Below are positions 1-5,131 of a stretch of DNA of 5,131 nucleotides, in pieces; the stretch's first letter is position 1, and each line of letters opens with the position of its first letter. The DNA lies in NCBI GenBank assembly GCA_003230795.1, contig QIGM01000079.1, positions 1 through 5,131 of the forward strand, written 5' to 3'. The translations under genes and the position numbers were made by a program. The notes below the pieces were generated by a model. It worked only from the letters and a program-made list of their open reading frames with translations. It did not search any database and was not told the origin of the DNA. The stretch comes from a bacterium (lineage in GTDB: Bacteria; Bdellovibrionota_C; UBA2361; SZUA-149).

Positions 1-942
1 CATATGAACTTTATCTAAATCCGACCCGGCGTACGACTCTGCTAAGGACGCCTTCAGTGCAGCTAACACCGCGTCATATATCTTGGCCTGCGCAGGGCTG
101 AACTTCCCGTTTGTTGGGAAGACGCGAGTAATGTCTGCAGCGTATCCCTTAAATGTTGCGCCAGAGTCAATTAACACAGCCTCTCTCTTCCAGAGCGGCT
201 GGGCACTTGGGGTGTGGTGCAGAACCGTCGCGTTTCTACCTGATGCAACTATTGTATGAAACGCAGGGCGAGGTGAGCCGAATCTAGCAAACTCTGCCTC
301 CAGCACGCGCGCTGCATGCCGTTCGCTCTTCACCTGGGGCAAGAGTCTTGCCAAACTAATTAATGAACGTGCGGAGATCTCACATGCATGACGAATGCAC
401 TGAAGCTCCTCTCGGTCCTTTTTAATACGAAGGGTAGACGTAAGCAGCCTCGCATCTCGTATTGTGTGGGGAAAAGTAATCCTCGGTCCGACACTGCTCT
501 TGTAGAGTTTCCAAACTATCTCATCTACTTCGTGATTAATTCCTGCGGAGTAGTGTAGGGTTTGAGAGTTGTTAAGCAACCCTGGCAGGGCTTCCGCCAG
601 TTCCGAATATGGACGCACTTCGTCAATGCTAAAGCGACGCTTCGCGCGACTGATGCCAAGTGTCTCTCCGACCCAGCGTTCCATTTCGGGATGTCGTTCC
701 CGTAAGAAAAGTATACTTCTAGTTCCCTGGGCGGTTCCGCGAAGCACTAATGCGACCTGGGCTTCGTCTATACCGCTAAGATAGGCCAAGTCACTATCTT
801 GGCGAAATGCGAAATGCTGATCTCGGGTCTCGGTGTGTTCTGGCGCTGCACAGAAAAGCGCCACTTCTCCTTTGATTAGCTTGAGTAGTTTTCGCCGACG
901 ACGATCGAAGACAACTTCCTGTTTCGTGGCTATTGAAGTCAA
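1..942 (-). CDS. pepP: Xaa-Pro aminopeptidase PepP (M24B metallopeptidase), C-terminus cut off by window edge
   Basis: Predicted cytosolic, probably dimanganese exopeptidase that removes an N-terminal residue preceding proline. The visible 314 codons align throughout with E. coli PepP (441 residues). The N-terminal AMP_N-type domain contains RQDSDLAYLSG at residues 47-57. The pita-bread M24 domain begins near residue 175. It carries a substrate-side His in LHHT (His242) and the first two metal ligands, Asp259 in LIDSG and Asp270 in ADITR, which match E. coli Asp260 and Asp271. NGKFSPAQ follows at 278-285. The other ligands (His354, Glu383 and Glu406 in E. coli numbering) fall off the left edge, so catalytic completeness cannot be judged. 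The start is TTG at 942-940, chosen because AAAGGAG lies 6 bases upstream and the N-terminal length then fits the family; the first in-frame ATG would delete much of the N-terminal domain. No frameshift is seen. It is divergent from the lipoprotein gene. Confidence 0.93.
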   Translation of the reverse strand, partial: MTSIATKQEVVFDRRRRKLLKLIKGEVALFCAAPEHTETRDQHFAFRQDSDLAYLSGIDEAQVALVLRGTAQGTRSILFLRERHPEMERWVGETLGISRAKRRFSIDEVRPYSELAEALPGLLNNSQTLHYSAGINHEVDEIVWKLYKSSVGPRITFPHTIRDARLLTSTLRIKKDREELQCIRHACEISARSLISLARLLPQVKSERHAARVLEAEFARFGSPRPAFHTIVASGRNATVLHHTPSAQPLWKREAVLIDSGATFKGYAADITRVFPTNGKFSPAQAKIYDAVLAALKASLAESYAGSDLDKVHM

Positions 943-948
943 TCTTTG

Positions 949-955
949 CTCCTTT
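949..955 (-). promoter_or_regulatory. Strong Shine-Dalgarno site that fixes the TTG start of pepP
   Basis: On the minus strand these bases read AAAGGAG, a near-perfect anti-16S match, with 6 bases (CAAAGA) between it and the TTG at 942-940. This spacing is near optimal, and no in-frame ATG or GTG has a comparable site. It is the main reason for preferring the TTG start. Confidence 0.75.
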
Positions 956-1048
956 GATGATAGGTAAGCGTTCAGTAGGATAAGGGGATTCTGTACGATC
1001 GGGTCATTAACATTGTAATTCGTTCGCTAGTACAAAGCCGAGGGCAGT

Positions 1049-1078
1049 ATCGTAACTTCTAGGCCCGTTTTCTTGCAA
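1049..1078 (-). promoter_or_regulatory. Candidate sigma70-type promoter for pepP
   Basis: On the minus strand TTGCAA (1078-1073, 4 of 6 to TTGACA) and TACGAT (1054-1049, 4 of 6 to TATAAT) are 18 bases apart. This would give a leader of about 100 bases before the pepP TTG. A competing -10 box, TACAAT (1017-1012, 5 of 6), lies closer to the gene but has no convincing -35 partner. Matches of this quality occur by chance, so this is a weak call. Confidence 0.2.
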
Positions 1079-1100
1079 CAACTAGCAATAGTATGCTTTT

Positions 1101-1130
1101 TTGACTGCCTAGTACTAGTAGAGGAATATT
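1101..1130 (+). promoter_or_regulatory. Candidate promoter for the lipoprotein-dapA unit with a palindrome in its spacer
   Basis: TTGACT (1101-1106, 5 of 6 to the -35 consensus) is followed after 18 bases by AATATT (1125-1130, 4 of 6 to the -10 consensus). The spacer contains the perfect palindrome CTAGTACTAG at 1109-1118, a position typical of a repressor or activator operator. Transcription would start near 1137 and leave a leader of about 170 bases before the lipoprotein start. Spacing and matches are seen; function is inference. Confidence 0.28.
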
Positions 1131-1306
1131 ACCTCACTAAGACACTCAGCTTTAATAGCGTCGGAGAACCGCAGTGACTTAGTCGATCGGGGGCCACGCT
1201 CTAATGCAAACGTGTTCGTTCCACGATTACGTTCGCGAGAGCTTAGCGGACATCGCTGATGATTCTAAGTTGTCGCGATTTATTTATTATACTACCTAGG
1301 ACGATT

Positions 1307-1804
1307 TTGATTGTGAAGACCCAAAAGCAGACCGTCGCGTATTTTGTAATTTGCCTTTTAATGTTGCTAGTACTTGCATGCGGAAAGAAGACTGCTCCAC
1401 GACCTCCGGAGGCGCTAGCCCCAGCACCGGTTAAGTTATTGTCAGCCAAAGCTAGCGTAGACGCTTTAATCTTGAAGTGGGACGCACCTAGCGCAAATGC
1501 CAGCGGCGACCGCTTAATCGATCTCAAAGGATTTATCGTAAAACGAGCCGATGCGGACACAGGCGATGACTTGGATTTTGACGTTATCGCAGAACTCGGA
1601 CTCGATAAGTCTGACGCCAAGCGAGCAGATACCTCTAAATCCTATTTGTACCGAGATTCAAAGGTAGAGCCAGGAAAGAAGTATCAGTACCTCGTGGTTG
1701 GAGTGAATGAGGACGATGTGGAAGGAGCGGCTAGCACTAGCATTAAAGTTACTTTTATCGGTGAGTCGAGTATTATCGAGAACTTCGCTGGCGGCATTCT
1801 ATAG
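1307..1804 (+). CDS. Small lipoprotein with one fibronectin type III-like domain
   Basis: Predicted 165-residue envelope lipoprotein of unknown function. With the TTG start at 1307 the product has a short basic segment (K4, K7), a hydrophobic stretch at residues 10-24 and a lipobox VLAC with Cys25 as the lipidation site. A Pro-rich linker KKTAPRPP follows. Residues 40-150 look like one FN3 beta-sandwich: LILKWDAP at 54-61 with the strand-B Trp58, KGFIVKR at 74-80, and EPGKKYQYLVVGV at 121-133 with the Tyr-x-Tyr of strand F. Residue +2 is Gly rather than Asp, which under the enterobacterial rule argues against inner-membrane retention. TTG is preferred because AGGA (1298-1301) lies 5 bases upstream; GTG at 1313 is the alternative, and the ATG at 1259 would add an implausible pre-signal segment. 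It ends in TAG TAG. It is probably co-transcribed with dapA, 66 bases downstream. No enzymatic residues are recognised; a binding or assembly role is a guess. Confidence 0.82.
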   Translation: MIVKTQKQTVAYFVICLLMLLVLACGKKTAPRPPEALAPAPVKLLSAKASVDALILKWDAPSANASGDRLIDLKGFIVKRADADTGDDLDFDVIAELGLDKSDAKRADTSKSYLYRDSKVEPGKKYQYLVVGVNEDDVEGAASTSIKVTFIGESSIIENFAGGIL

Positions 1805-1807
1805 TAG

Positions 1808-1840
1808 CAAAGTCGATGCGGCTCTATACGCCGTACTTTG
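1808..1840 (+). other. Imperfect stem-loop in the lipoprotein-dapA spacer
   Basis: CAAAGT (1808-1813) pairs with ACTTTG (1835-1840). Inside it CGGC (1819-1822) pairs with GCCG (1830-1833) around a 7-base loop, with a bulge on the 5' side. No T-run follows; the next bases are a tandem GGAAAATT (1840-1847, 1848-1855). It is therefore not a standard terminator, but it could be an RNA-processing or attenuating element before dapA. Confidence 0.3.
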
Positions 1841-1870
1841 GAAAATTGGAAAATTCGGGAACAAATACTG

Positions 1871-2755
1871 ATGTTCGAAGGAGTCCATACTGCACTAATT
1901 ACTCCCTTTAAGAATCAGGGAAAGTTTGGTGCCGGTGAAATCGATTATGAGCGCTTAGCAGCGCTAATCGAGCGGCAAATCACCGCCGGTGTGAACGGAA
2001 TCACTATCTGCGGTACGACAGGTGAATCTCCGGCCTTAAGCGAAGAGGAAAAGCTCAGCCTAATTGGGAAGACAGTAGAGATCTGCAGTGGTCGGGTTCA
2101 GGTTATCGCTGGTACCGGCTCAAACTGCACACGTTCCACTGTGGCTTTCACTGAGAAAGCGGCGGCACTCGGGGTCGACGGCGCTTTAGTCGTAGTACCT
2201 TACTATAATCGCCCTACCCAAAAGGGATTGCTCGCCCACTTTGAGTTAGTAGCAAAGGAATCTAGTGTTCCAGTCGTTCTGTATAACGTTCCGAGTCGAA
2301 CGGGTGTTGGAATATCACTCGAAACCTTTGAAAAACTCCTGCCTCATCCAAACATCGTCGCGGTAAAAGAAGCCACGAACTGTTCAAGCGGCCTACTCGC
2401 ACTCGCGAGATGTGCAGAAGGTAAGGCGTCATTACTTAGTGGAGAAGATACAAATGTATTCTCGCTAATGACTCTTGGTGGCACCGGTGTGATATCCGCG
2501 AGCGCAAACGTTATTCCAGAAATATTTGTGAGCATTACTGCGGCTGCAAAATCTGGCGATTGGCAGACCGCTCGCCAGGTGCAGCAGGATGCCTTGCCTC
2601 TAATTAACGCACTATTTCGTGAGAGTAACCCCGGACCCGCAAAGGCCGCGTTAGCTTGCATGGGTTTACTGCCAGAAGAAGGCTTAAGACTACCTTTGGT
2701 AGCCGCTAGTGAAGAAACACGTCGGGAACTTCAGAGATTACTCGACGGCTCTTAG
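1871..2755 (+). CDS. dapA: 4-hydroxy-tetrahydrodipicolinate synthase (dihydrodipicolinate synthase)
   Basis: Cytosolic class I aldolase condensing pyruvate with L-aspartate-4-semialdehyde, the first committed step to diaminopimelate and lysine. The 294-residue product matches the usual length (E. coli 292) and is a full TIM barrel. GTTGES is at 48-53 (Thr49, Thr50), PYYNRPTQKG at 110-119, YNVPSRTG at 138-145 with catalytic Tyr138 and carboxylate-binding Arg143, and AVKEAT at 164-169 with Schiff-base Lys166. All lie at a constant offset of 5 from E. coli Thr44/Thr45, Tyr133, Arg138 and Lys161. The start ATG at 1871 gives the canonical MFEGVHTALITPF N-terminus. A TTG at 1838 would add 11 residues, lacks an SD and sits in a hairpin. 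The SD at 1871 is weak (GGGA about 10 bases upstream). Positions that bind feedback lysine in E. coli are largely substituted. No lysA or dapB is adjacent, and the 3' end overlaps the convergent NamZ-like gene. Confidence 0.96.
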   Translation: MFEGVHTALITPFKNQGKFGAGEIDYERLAALIERQITAGVNGITICGTTGESPALSEEEKLSLIGKTVEICSGRVQVIAGTGSNCTRSTVAFTEKAAALGVDGALVVVPYYNRPTQKGLLAHFELVAKESSVPVVLYNVPSRTGVGISLETFEKLLPHPNIVAVKEATNCSSGLLALARCAEGKASLLSGEDTNVFSLMTLGGTGVISASANVIPEIFVSITAAAKSGDWQTARQVQQDALPLINALFRESNPGPAKAALACMGLLPEEGLRLPLVAASEETRRELQRLLDGS

Positions 2756-3972
2756 TATAAGAGAAATGGTTTGCGCTTGAGAGCGAATGATTTCTCGCAA
2801 CTCTCTAGCTCTGGCATTAGGTCCTTAAGTGGCGCACCGGCATCAGCAAGCTCACGGAACTTTGCACTGCCGTAGAGCAAGTCTATCGCTGGCACATGAT
2901 CTAGAAATTCATAGGCAAGTTTCCGCCACTGAAATTCCTTTGGGTAAGATTGCTTCGCAGCGTAAATTAATGCGAGAGACCAGCGAATCGGTTTGAAAGT
3001 TTCTCGATCTGTCACATGAAGCTCGACTCCACCACAGAGTTGATTTGCGAACTTCTGAAATTTCGGCACAAAGCTAATTGGCCTAAGAATCGCACCTTCT
3101 AGATCTATCGAAATATCGCTAACCGCAGCAGCCCAAGCAGAACCATCGATGTATGGTGCACCAAATAGCTGAAGGGGTTTGGTGGTGCCTCGACCCTCAG
3201 ATATTTCAGTACCCTCGAACAAACATGAGCCAGGATAAATTACCGCAGTTTCAAGAGTTGGCATGTTAGGTGAGGGGTATACCCACTGCTGCTCACTGTC
3301 ATCGAAATACATCTCACGCGACCAGTTTTCACAGGGAATCACTTCCAGAGAACATTCAATGGCGGGAATAGCGTCCTCTCCCTCGCCGAATCCCTCCTGC
3401 ATCAAAAACGCGAGTTCGCCCAAGGTTAAGCCATGCCTTTGAGGCACGGGAGCGTAGCCACAAAATGATCGAAAGCCACTTAGTAGAGGACTTCCTTCGA
3501 TCACCGAACCTGAAATTGGATTGGGTCTATCGAGCACCATGATATGGCAATCAGCCTTCGCTGCTACCTCCATGCAGTAAGCAAGAGTCTGAGCGTAGGT
3601 GTAGTAGCGAGCACCAATGTCTGGCAGGTCGACAATCAATACGTCGATGTCGCGAAGATCGTTTACGTCGGGCTTGAGGGTCTCCTCTTTACACCCATAG
3701 AGGCTCTTTACTGGAATCCCCGTTGCGGAGTCGAGCGCATCGCCTACGGCCTCCATGTCTTGCAGCTCACCCCGAAAGCCATGCTCAGGACCAAAGAGGA
3801 GAACTAGTGATTCTCCCAATGAGGCTTTAAGAGCATCCACGCCATGCTGCAAGCTGCGAGTCACGGTGGCTTGATTTGCCAGTAGAGCGACGCGTTTGCC
3901 GCGTAGCTTCTTTACATCTTTACTTAGAAATCGTTCGAGGCCGGTAACTAGTGGTTTTCTTGCAGGTGCCAT
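2752..3972 (-). CDS. namZ: DUF1343 / NamZ-family exo-beta-N-acetylmuramidase-like protein
   Basis: Member of the YbbC/DUF1343 family (glycoside hydrolase family 171). Characterised NamZ enzymes remove terminal MurNAc from the non-reducing end of peptidoglycan fragments. The 406-residue product has the full motif set: LLANQA at 30-35, GPEHGFRG at 61-68, DIGARYYTY at 118-126, DRPNP at 148-152, RHGLTLGEL at 179-187, WVYPSPNMPT at 230-239, YPGSCLFEGT at 246-255 and SEGRGT at 258-263. Glu63 in PEHG corresponds to the conserved acidic motif implicated in catalysis; I recall this from family knowledge. The ATG at 3972 lies shortly before the conserved TGLERFL segment. It has no clear SD, which suggests coupling to the synthase gene ending 14 bases upstream. 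The N-terminus (MAPARKPLVTGLERFL) has no signal peptide or lipobox, so a cytosolic location is predicted, unlike secreted B. subtilis NamZ. No murQ, nagZ or amgK is nearby to confirm a recycling role. Confidence 0.88.
   Translation of the reverse strand: MAPARKPLVTGLERFLSKDVKKLRGKRVALLANQATVTRSLQHGVDALKASLGESLVLLFGPEHGFRGELQDMEAVGDALDSATGIPVKSLYGCKEETLKPDVNDLRDIDVLIVDLPDIGARYYTYAQTLAYCMEVAAKADCHIMVLDRPNPISGSVIEGSPLLSGFRSFCGYAPVPQRHGLTLGELAFLMQEGFGEGEDAIPAIECSLEVIPCENWSREMYFDDSEQQWVYPSPNMPTLETAVIYPGSCLFEGTEISEGRGTTKPLQLFGAPYIDGSAWAAAVSDISIDLEGAILRPISFVPKFQKFANQLCGGVELHVTDRETFKPIRWSLALIYAAKQSYPKEFQWRKLAYEFLDHVPAIDLLYGSAKFRELADAGAPLKDLMPELESCEKSFALKRKPFLLY
2761..2796. terminator. Hairpin at the dapA/namZ convergent junction, possible bidirectional terminator
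   Basis: GAGAAAT (2761-2767) is perfectly complementary to ATTTCTC (2790-2796). A nested CGCT (2774-2777) and AGCG (2782-2785) close a TGAG loop. It starts 5 bases after the dapA stop and lies in the last codons of the NamZ-like gene. There is no good T-run on either strand (the minus side continues TTATAC). Termination is inferred only from its position between two converging genes. Confidence 0.3.
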
Positions 3973-3986
3973 AAACGCAGGTATGC

Positions 3987-5078
3987 TTAAAGAGCTCGAT
4001 GGATTGTATAGTCGACGAGAGCGAGAAGGGCGCCCTGTATTTCAGAATCGATACTTTCTGGAGCGAGTGACGTGAGCTGTTTCTTTGCATGCTCAGCCTC
4101 TTTTTTCGCGATATCTCGGGCGACACCAAGAATGTCAGAGTTAAGAAGATGTTCTTGCGCTCTCAAGCATTCCTCAGGGGTGTTTTCGGTTCTAGCGAAG
4201 AACTCTTCAGCGAAACTCTCTCCGCTCTGCAACCAGAGAATATTTATTAGCGAGGGAGTTCCCTGTCGCAAATCAGTCCCCGACGGTTTTCCGAGCAGGT
4301 CGGCATCAGCGGTAATGTCGAGAATATCGTCCACCATCTGAAACGCTCGTCCGGCTGAGTAGCCAAACTCAAAGAGCTGACTTCGAACTGCGAGGTCCTC
4401 CTGCGCACAGTGCGCACCGACGGCTGTCGCAAGGCCGAAAAGGGATGCTGTCTTCTTACCGATAATATCCAAATAGCTGTCTAGGCTTAAATCACGCCCA
4501 TTGGCGAGGGTTCCTTCGAGAACCTCGCCTTCAGTCAGTGCGATGCAGGCGTTTTCGGTTTGTTCGATAATGTAGCGGTCAAGCTTTGCACAGAGGCCAA
4601 AGGCTTTTACGAGCAGGAAATCGCCTGTGAGTAGTGTTTCAGCCAATCCAAACTTCACGTAAGCTGAAGGCTTTGAGCGTCTCGTAGGCGACTTGTCGAT
4701 AATATCGTCGTGGAGCAGAGTCGCCATATGAATCAATTCAATTCCGGCTGCTGCTTCGATTAGAGCAGAGGGTAACTCCGCCGAGGGTGACTTTTTGGTA
4801 AGGAATAACCTCGCTGCGAGCACTGCCAGTAAAGGTCTGATTCGCTTGCCGCCTAGACCCAAAAGGTATTGAGAAATTTCGGTCAATACTGCCGCATCTG
4901 AGCCCAGCGACGCCCTAATTTGCTTCTCGACCAATTGAAGTCCATCAGCTCCTGCCAAAAAAGCGGATTTTGCTGATTCTTGCAGCAGGCCAAGCTCTTC
5001 TTGACGTTGGGCGGATTCTGGCAACATGGGGCTTTGGGAGGGAGACAAATGCGTGGTTTCTATCTGATTAGCGCTCAT
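3987..5078 (-). CDS. Long-chain trans-polyprenyl diphosphate synthase (IspB/octaprenyl-type)
   Basis: Head-to-tail isoprenyl transferase that extends an allylic diphosphate with isopentenyl diphosphate, most likely for the quinone side chain. The 363-residue product carries GGKRIRP at 76-82, the first Asp-rich motif DDIID at 124-128 followed by Arg133-Arg134, TGDFLL at 151-156, EGEVLEG at 183-189, KKTASLF at 208-214 and the second Asp-rich motif DDILD at 250-254. Ala119, five residues before the first motif, is small as in long-chain enzymes, and IELIHMATLLHDD is close to E. coli IspB. Chain length cannot be read further. Oddities are an N-terminus about 30 residues longer than IspB and rich in Ser, Pro and Gln; Glu188 where Gln is common; and QGTPSLIN at 272-279 where relatives have a GKxTLP-like segment. 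The ATG at 5078 is supported by an ATGA overlap with the preceding frame. Its SD is weak (GAAAG). It is probably co-transcribed with the NamZ-like gene downstream. Confidence 0.93.
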   Translation of the reverse strand: MSANQIETTHLSPSQSPMLPESAQRQEELGLLQESAKSAFLAGADGLQLVEKQIRASLGSDAAVLTEISQYLLGLGGKRIRPLLAVLAARLFLTKKSPSAELPSALIEAAAGIELIHMATLLHDDIIDKSPTRRSKPSAYVKFGLAETLLTGDFLLVKAFGLCAKLDRYIIEQTENACIALTEGEVLEGTLANGRDLSLDSYLDIIGKKTASLFGLATAVGAHCAQEDLAVRSQLFEFGYSAGRAFQMVDDILDITADADLLGKPSGTDLRQGTPSLINILWLQSGESFAEEFFARTENTPEECLRAQEHLLNSDILGVARDIAKKEAEHAKKQLTSLAPESIDSEIQGALLALVDYTIHRAL

Positions 5079-5131
5079 ACACTACTTTCATTATCAGGAA
5101 ATAGTCCTTGGGCAAAGCTAAGTGGCGTTGT
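5075..5131 (-). CDS. Probable 3' end of an upstream gene, function unknown
   Basis: Entering from the right edge, one minus-strand frame stays open for 18 codons (TTPLSFAQGLFPDNESSV) and stops at a TGA that overlaps the synthase ATG as ATGA. That overlap is typical of translationally coupled genes in an operon. The tail is too short to recognise a family. A second frame in the same 53 bases is also open and reads into the synthase start before its TAA, so the call rests on the ATGA geometry and not on homology. Confidence 0.45.
   Translation of the reverse strand, partial: TTPLSFAQGLFPDNESSV

Larger units (their letters stand above)
943..1306. other. Divergent intergenic region between pepP and the lipoprotein gene
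   Basis: About 360 bases with no open frame on either strand that resembles a protein. Both flanking genes read outward, so promoters for both should lie here. Visible items are a possible pepP promoter on the minus strand, a possible plus-strand promoter at 1101-1130 enclosing the palindrome CTAGTACTAG, two copies of CGATCGGG (996-1003 and 1184-1191), and an AT-rich patch at 1280-1293. Five CTAG tetramers fall between 1027 and 1118. No tRNA cloverleaf and no strong hairpin followed by a T-run were recognised. A small RNA cannot be excluded. Confidence 0.7.

Noticed and set aside
569..784. Plus-strand open frame of 71 codons inside pepP
   Set aside because: It is opposite well-conserved PepP sequence and is rich in Ser and Arg, as expected for an antisense shadow.
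996..1191. Direct repeat CGATCGGG (996-1003 and 1184-1191) as a mobile-element or regulator site
   Set aside because: Only 8 bases with self-complementary CGATCG at its core. There are no flanking repeats or transposase, so chance is an adequate explanation.
1285..1293. TATTAT/TATACT as a -10 box just before the lipoprotein gene
   Set aside because: No acceptable -35 box at 15-19 bases upstream, and the leader would be too short to hold the AGGA site comfortably.
1243..1620. Minus-strand open frame of 125 codons opposite the lipoprotein gene
   Set aside because: It lies antisense to a gene with a clear lipobox and FN3 signature. Its composition is a Ser/Ala-rich shadow with no family resemblance or upstream Shine-Dalgarno.
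1838..1870. TTG at 1838 as the dapA start, adding 11 residues
   Set aside because: There is no Shine-Dalgarno, the codon sits in a stem-loop, and ATG 1871 gives the standard DapA N-terminus.
1805..1870. Lysine riboswitch before dapA
   Set aside because: The spacer is only 66 bases, far shorter than the lysine aptamer, and no characteristic helices are seen.
2344..2661. Minus-strand open frame of 105 codons inside dapA
   Set aside because: It is fully antisense to the DapA catalytic barrel and has no recognisable motif.
3544..4432. Short open frames on both strands within the NamZ-like and polyprenyl synthase genes
   Set aside because: All overlap strongly conserved motifs of the real genes in other frames and show no independent start signals.

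Overview
This is an ordinary chromosomal stretch from a Gram-negative bacterium with a G+C content near 50%. The lineage cannot be fixed from sequence alone. A lipobox protein of the CGKKTxPRPP type directly before dapA, a long-chain trans-polyprenyl diphosphate synthase and frequent TTG starts fit a deltaproteobacterium-like or related lineage. That placement is inference.

Layout from left to right: (1) positions 1-942, minus strand: the first 314 codons of an Xaa-Pro aminopeptidase (PepP, M24B family), whose C-terminus lies off the left edge. (2) 943-1306: a divergent intergenic region of about 360 bases with candidate promoters, a perfect 10-base palindrome and no convincing gene. (3) 1307-1804, plus: a small lipoprotein with one fibronectin type III-like domain. 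(4) 1871-2755, plus: dapA, 4-hydroxy-tetrahydrodipicolinate synthase, with all catalytic residues. (5) 2752-3972, minus: a DUF1343/NamZ-family protein (exo-beta-N-acetylmuramidase type), convergent with dapA and overlapping it by 4 bases. (6) 3987-5078, minus: a trans-polyprenyl diphosphate synthase 14 bases upstream of the NamZ-like gene, so probably co-transcribed with it. (7) 5075-5131, minus: a probable 3' end of a further gene whose stop overlaps the synthase start in an ATGA.

Several genes touch the cell envelope. DapA opens the diaminopimelate/lysine branch that feeds peptidoglycan and lysine. The NamZ-like protein belongs to a family that releases MurNAc from peptidoglycan fragments. 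The polyprenyl synthase makes the long isoprenoid tail, most often of respiratory quinones. The lipoprotein is probably membrane-anchored. Their adjacency does not show that they form one pathway.

I looked for an undescribed system and did not find one. There is no CRISPR array, insertion sequence, tRNA, rRNA, toxin-antitoxin pair or defence cassette. The points worth a second look are modest: the lysine-binding residues of DapA look substituted, the NamZ-like protein has no signal peptide, a hairpin lies at the dapA/namZ stop-codon overlap, a palindrome sits inside a candidate promoter, and CTAG is not depleted.
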